Shown in pieces: positions 5,544-6,474 of a DNA stretch of 6,474 nt. Numbering within the stretch: the stretch's first letter is position 1; each line of letters opens with the position of its first letter. This DNA comes from Defluviicoccus sp. GTDB lineage: Bacteria; Pseudomonadota; Alphaproteobacteria; Rhodospirillales; Defluviicoccaceae. A model generated the notes under the pieces. It was not told where the DNA came from and did no database searches. It worked only from the letters and a program-made list of their open reading frames with translations. A program made the position numbers and the translations under genes. The stretch is from the NCBI GenBank assembly GCA_013414705.1, contig CP058705.1, positions 215,041 to 221,514 of the forward strand, written 5' to 3'.

Positions 5544-5738
5544 ATGAGCGAGACTGCGGGTAAAATTGAGTTAGAGCAACTTGTACCGGTCCTCTCCACT
5601 TTGGATGAGGCATTGAGTTTTTCGACGTTTGATGGAGCGATTGTCAGCGCCGACGATTTGAGCACACGCGTTGAGGCACTGCGTGGCACTGCAGCCAAAA
5701 CCGTGGGCTCGTGCACCTGGTCTGGATGGGGCAACTAG
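5544..5738 (+). CDS. 64-residue peptide, candidate RiPP precursor
   Basis: I do not recognise the family. The peptide has an acidic N-terminal region, 'MSETAGKIELEQLVPVLSTL' followed by 'DEALSFSTFDGAIVSADDLS', with no Cys or Trp and no signal peptide or membrane segment. The last 12 residues, TVGSCTWSGWGN, hold its only Cys (57) and its two Trp (59 and 62). This leader-plus-short-core layout, with easily modified residues (Ser, Cys, Thr, Trp, Asn) at the end, is typical of RiPP precursors. The start follows a strong AAGGAG. The next gene starts inside its last codons (ATG 5726), so the two are probably co-translated. The leader matches no nitrile-hydratase-like or Nif11-like pattern, and no double-Gly cleavage site is evident. 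A small regulatory or toxin peptide is an alternative. Precursor role is inference from layout. Confidence 0.6.
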   Translation: MSETAGKIELEQLVPVLSTLDEALSFSTFDGAIVSADDLSTRVEALRGTAAKTVGSCTWSGWGN

Positions 5739-6474
5739 GCAAAGCAGTGGGGAGAGCCGAGCGGGGGCGAATCGCGCCGCTCGGTCTCGAACCGCTGAAA
5801 TCACTCATGCTACAGCCTGGAATTAGAATTCAAACGCTTGACCCGCGTCTTTCGTTCGAAGGCATCATCGAACTGAGTTCCGGGGTCGACCGTCCATTGG
5901 CACCTCTGGGGGTCACTGATACGGATGTAGCCGTTGCTAGGGAGGACTGGGCTCCACTTCCCAGGTCTCTCGAAAACATATTGTTGGCGAATTATCCGAC
6001 GCCACTTCCGGATAGCGTTTCGCTCCTTCGCGTTAGGAACAGTTTCAGGGAAAAATTCTGGAGCCAAGTTGCGCCGTTCGTGTTGTCTGCCTCCAGCCAA
6101 CCAAAGTCAGCACGTCAAGCCGTATTGCAGGCTTTCTGCAACGAATTGATGAGTTGGTTATCTTCGGCTGGATACCTGAAGTGTCTCTCGTTCCGTTCTG
6201 CGGACATCCAGGTTACACCTAGTGGCCGAAAATCTACTGCATTTGATTATGTGCGTCGCGCGTACGTAGGTTTGCATGTTGATGATCATCAGGACCTTAC
6301 TTTAACGAACCGCCGTCGTGCGTTCCAGGTGCTTTGCGTTAACTTGGGAAATGAGGAAAGATATTTTTCCTTTGTCAATATACCGCTTCCCGATATTGCT
6401 CGATGGCTTTTCACGAGGGAAAAATTAAGATTTTCTTCGCTATCGTCACGAGAAATTAAGTCAAATTTCTTTAA
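5726..6474 (+). CDS. Unknown protein, possible peptide-modifying oxygenase (incomplete)
   Basis: The frame is open for 249 codons and runs off the window. The likely start is ATG 5726-5728, overlapping the peptide gene by 13 bases; no clear ribosome binding site precedes it, so translational coupling is likely. GTG 5747 or ATG 5810 are alternatives. I do not recognise the family with confidence. Residues 178-190 read RRAYVGLHVDDHQ, followed by 'RRRAFQVLCVNLGNEERYFS' and 'FVNIPLPDIARWL'. The His-Val-Asp (184-186) at the end of a predicted strand resembles the HxD iron ligand of 2-oxoglutarate/Fe(II) oxygenases; the second His and Arg would lie beyond the window. No membrane segment is evident. 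The last 150 bases are noticeably A+T-rich (TTA, AGA, TTT codons), unlike the left of the window, hinting at horizontal transfer. Partnership with the peptide is inferred from overlap. Confidence 0.65.
   Translation, partial: MGQLGKAVGRAERGRIAPLGLEPLKSLMLQPGIRIQTLDPRLSFEGIIELSSGVDRPLAPLGVTDTDVAVAREDWAPLPRSLENILLANYPTPLPDSVSLLRVRNSFREKFWSQVAPFVLSASSQPKSARQAVLQAFCNELMSWLSSAGYLKCLSFRSADIQVTPSGRKSTAFDYVRRAYVGLHVDDHQDLTLTNRRRAFQVLCVNLGNEERYFSFVNIPLPDIARWLFTREKLRFSSLSSREIKSNFF

Noticed and set aside
5522..5734. A 70-codon minus-strand frame opposite the peptide gene
   Set aside because: The + strand frame has the strong AAGGAG and a coherent leader/tail layout; the minus frame has neither.
5810..6100. 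A 96-codon minus-strand frame opposite the possible oxygenase gene
   Set aside because: It has no ribosome binding site or recognisable motif. The + strand frame is longer, open to the window end and coupled to the peptide gene.
1..6474. CRISPR arrays, tRNA genes, rRNA genes
   Set aside because: I looked for regularly spaced direct repeats and tRNA-like arms and saw none.

Overview
The window looks like a heavily rearranged accessory region of a GC-rich proteobacterium. The insertion-sequence (IS) families (IS66, IS481, IS110, IS630), the codon use and the glycosyltransferase suggest an alphaproteobacterium, perhaps Acetobacteraceae, Methylobacteriaceae or Rhizobiales. That placement is inference; no rRNA, tRNA or housekeeping gene is present to settle it. 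Most of positions 1-5272 is a graveyard of insertion sequences around two older cargo genes. A different, intact-looking gene pair begins near 5440 and runs off the right edge.

Left part (1-2400). A DNA (cytosine-5) methyltransferase gene on the + strand has been cut to pieces. Its C-terminal motif region survives as 775-804 and about 1820-1955, which join in frame when an IS481-type element (about 805-1820) is removed. An IS66-type element with its end at about 774 lies immediately upstream. That IS66 element is itself cut in tnpB (near 102) by an IS110-like element whose transposase start reaches the left edge. Downstream, the methyltransferase is cut near 1955 by the 3' end of another IS110-type element (about 1956-2400, minus strand).

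Middle (2400-5272). A family-2 glycosyltransferase gene (minus strand, start 3394) is nearly complete but its 3' end runs into the IS110 remnant. A roughly 100-bp inverted-repeat structure at 3490-3589 looks like a small non-autonomous element. A truncated IS630 transposase (3643-4104, minus) follows. Next is a short + strand gene start with a good ribosome binding site (4086). A complete IS630 element (4111-5272) with 15-bp inverted repeats and TA target duplication interrupts that start. Its transposase carries a single in-frame nonsense codon.

Right part (5273-6474). After a 270-bp gene-free stretch comes a 64-residue peptide gene (5544-5738) with a strong ribosome binding site. It has an acidic, Cys- and Trp-free N-terminal region and a short C-terminal segment holding its only Cys and both Trp. 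Its end overlaps the start of a 249+ codon gene (5726-6474, incomplete) with a possible HxD metal-binding motif. This arrangement resembles a precursor peptide and modifying enzyme of an undescribed RiPP (ribosomally made, modified peptide) system, and is the most interesting part of the window.

None of the transposases in view appears both complete and catalytically intact. Each carries a truncation, frameshift, nonsense codon or lost catalytic glutamate.
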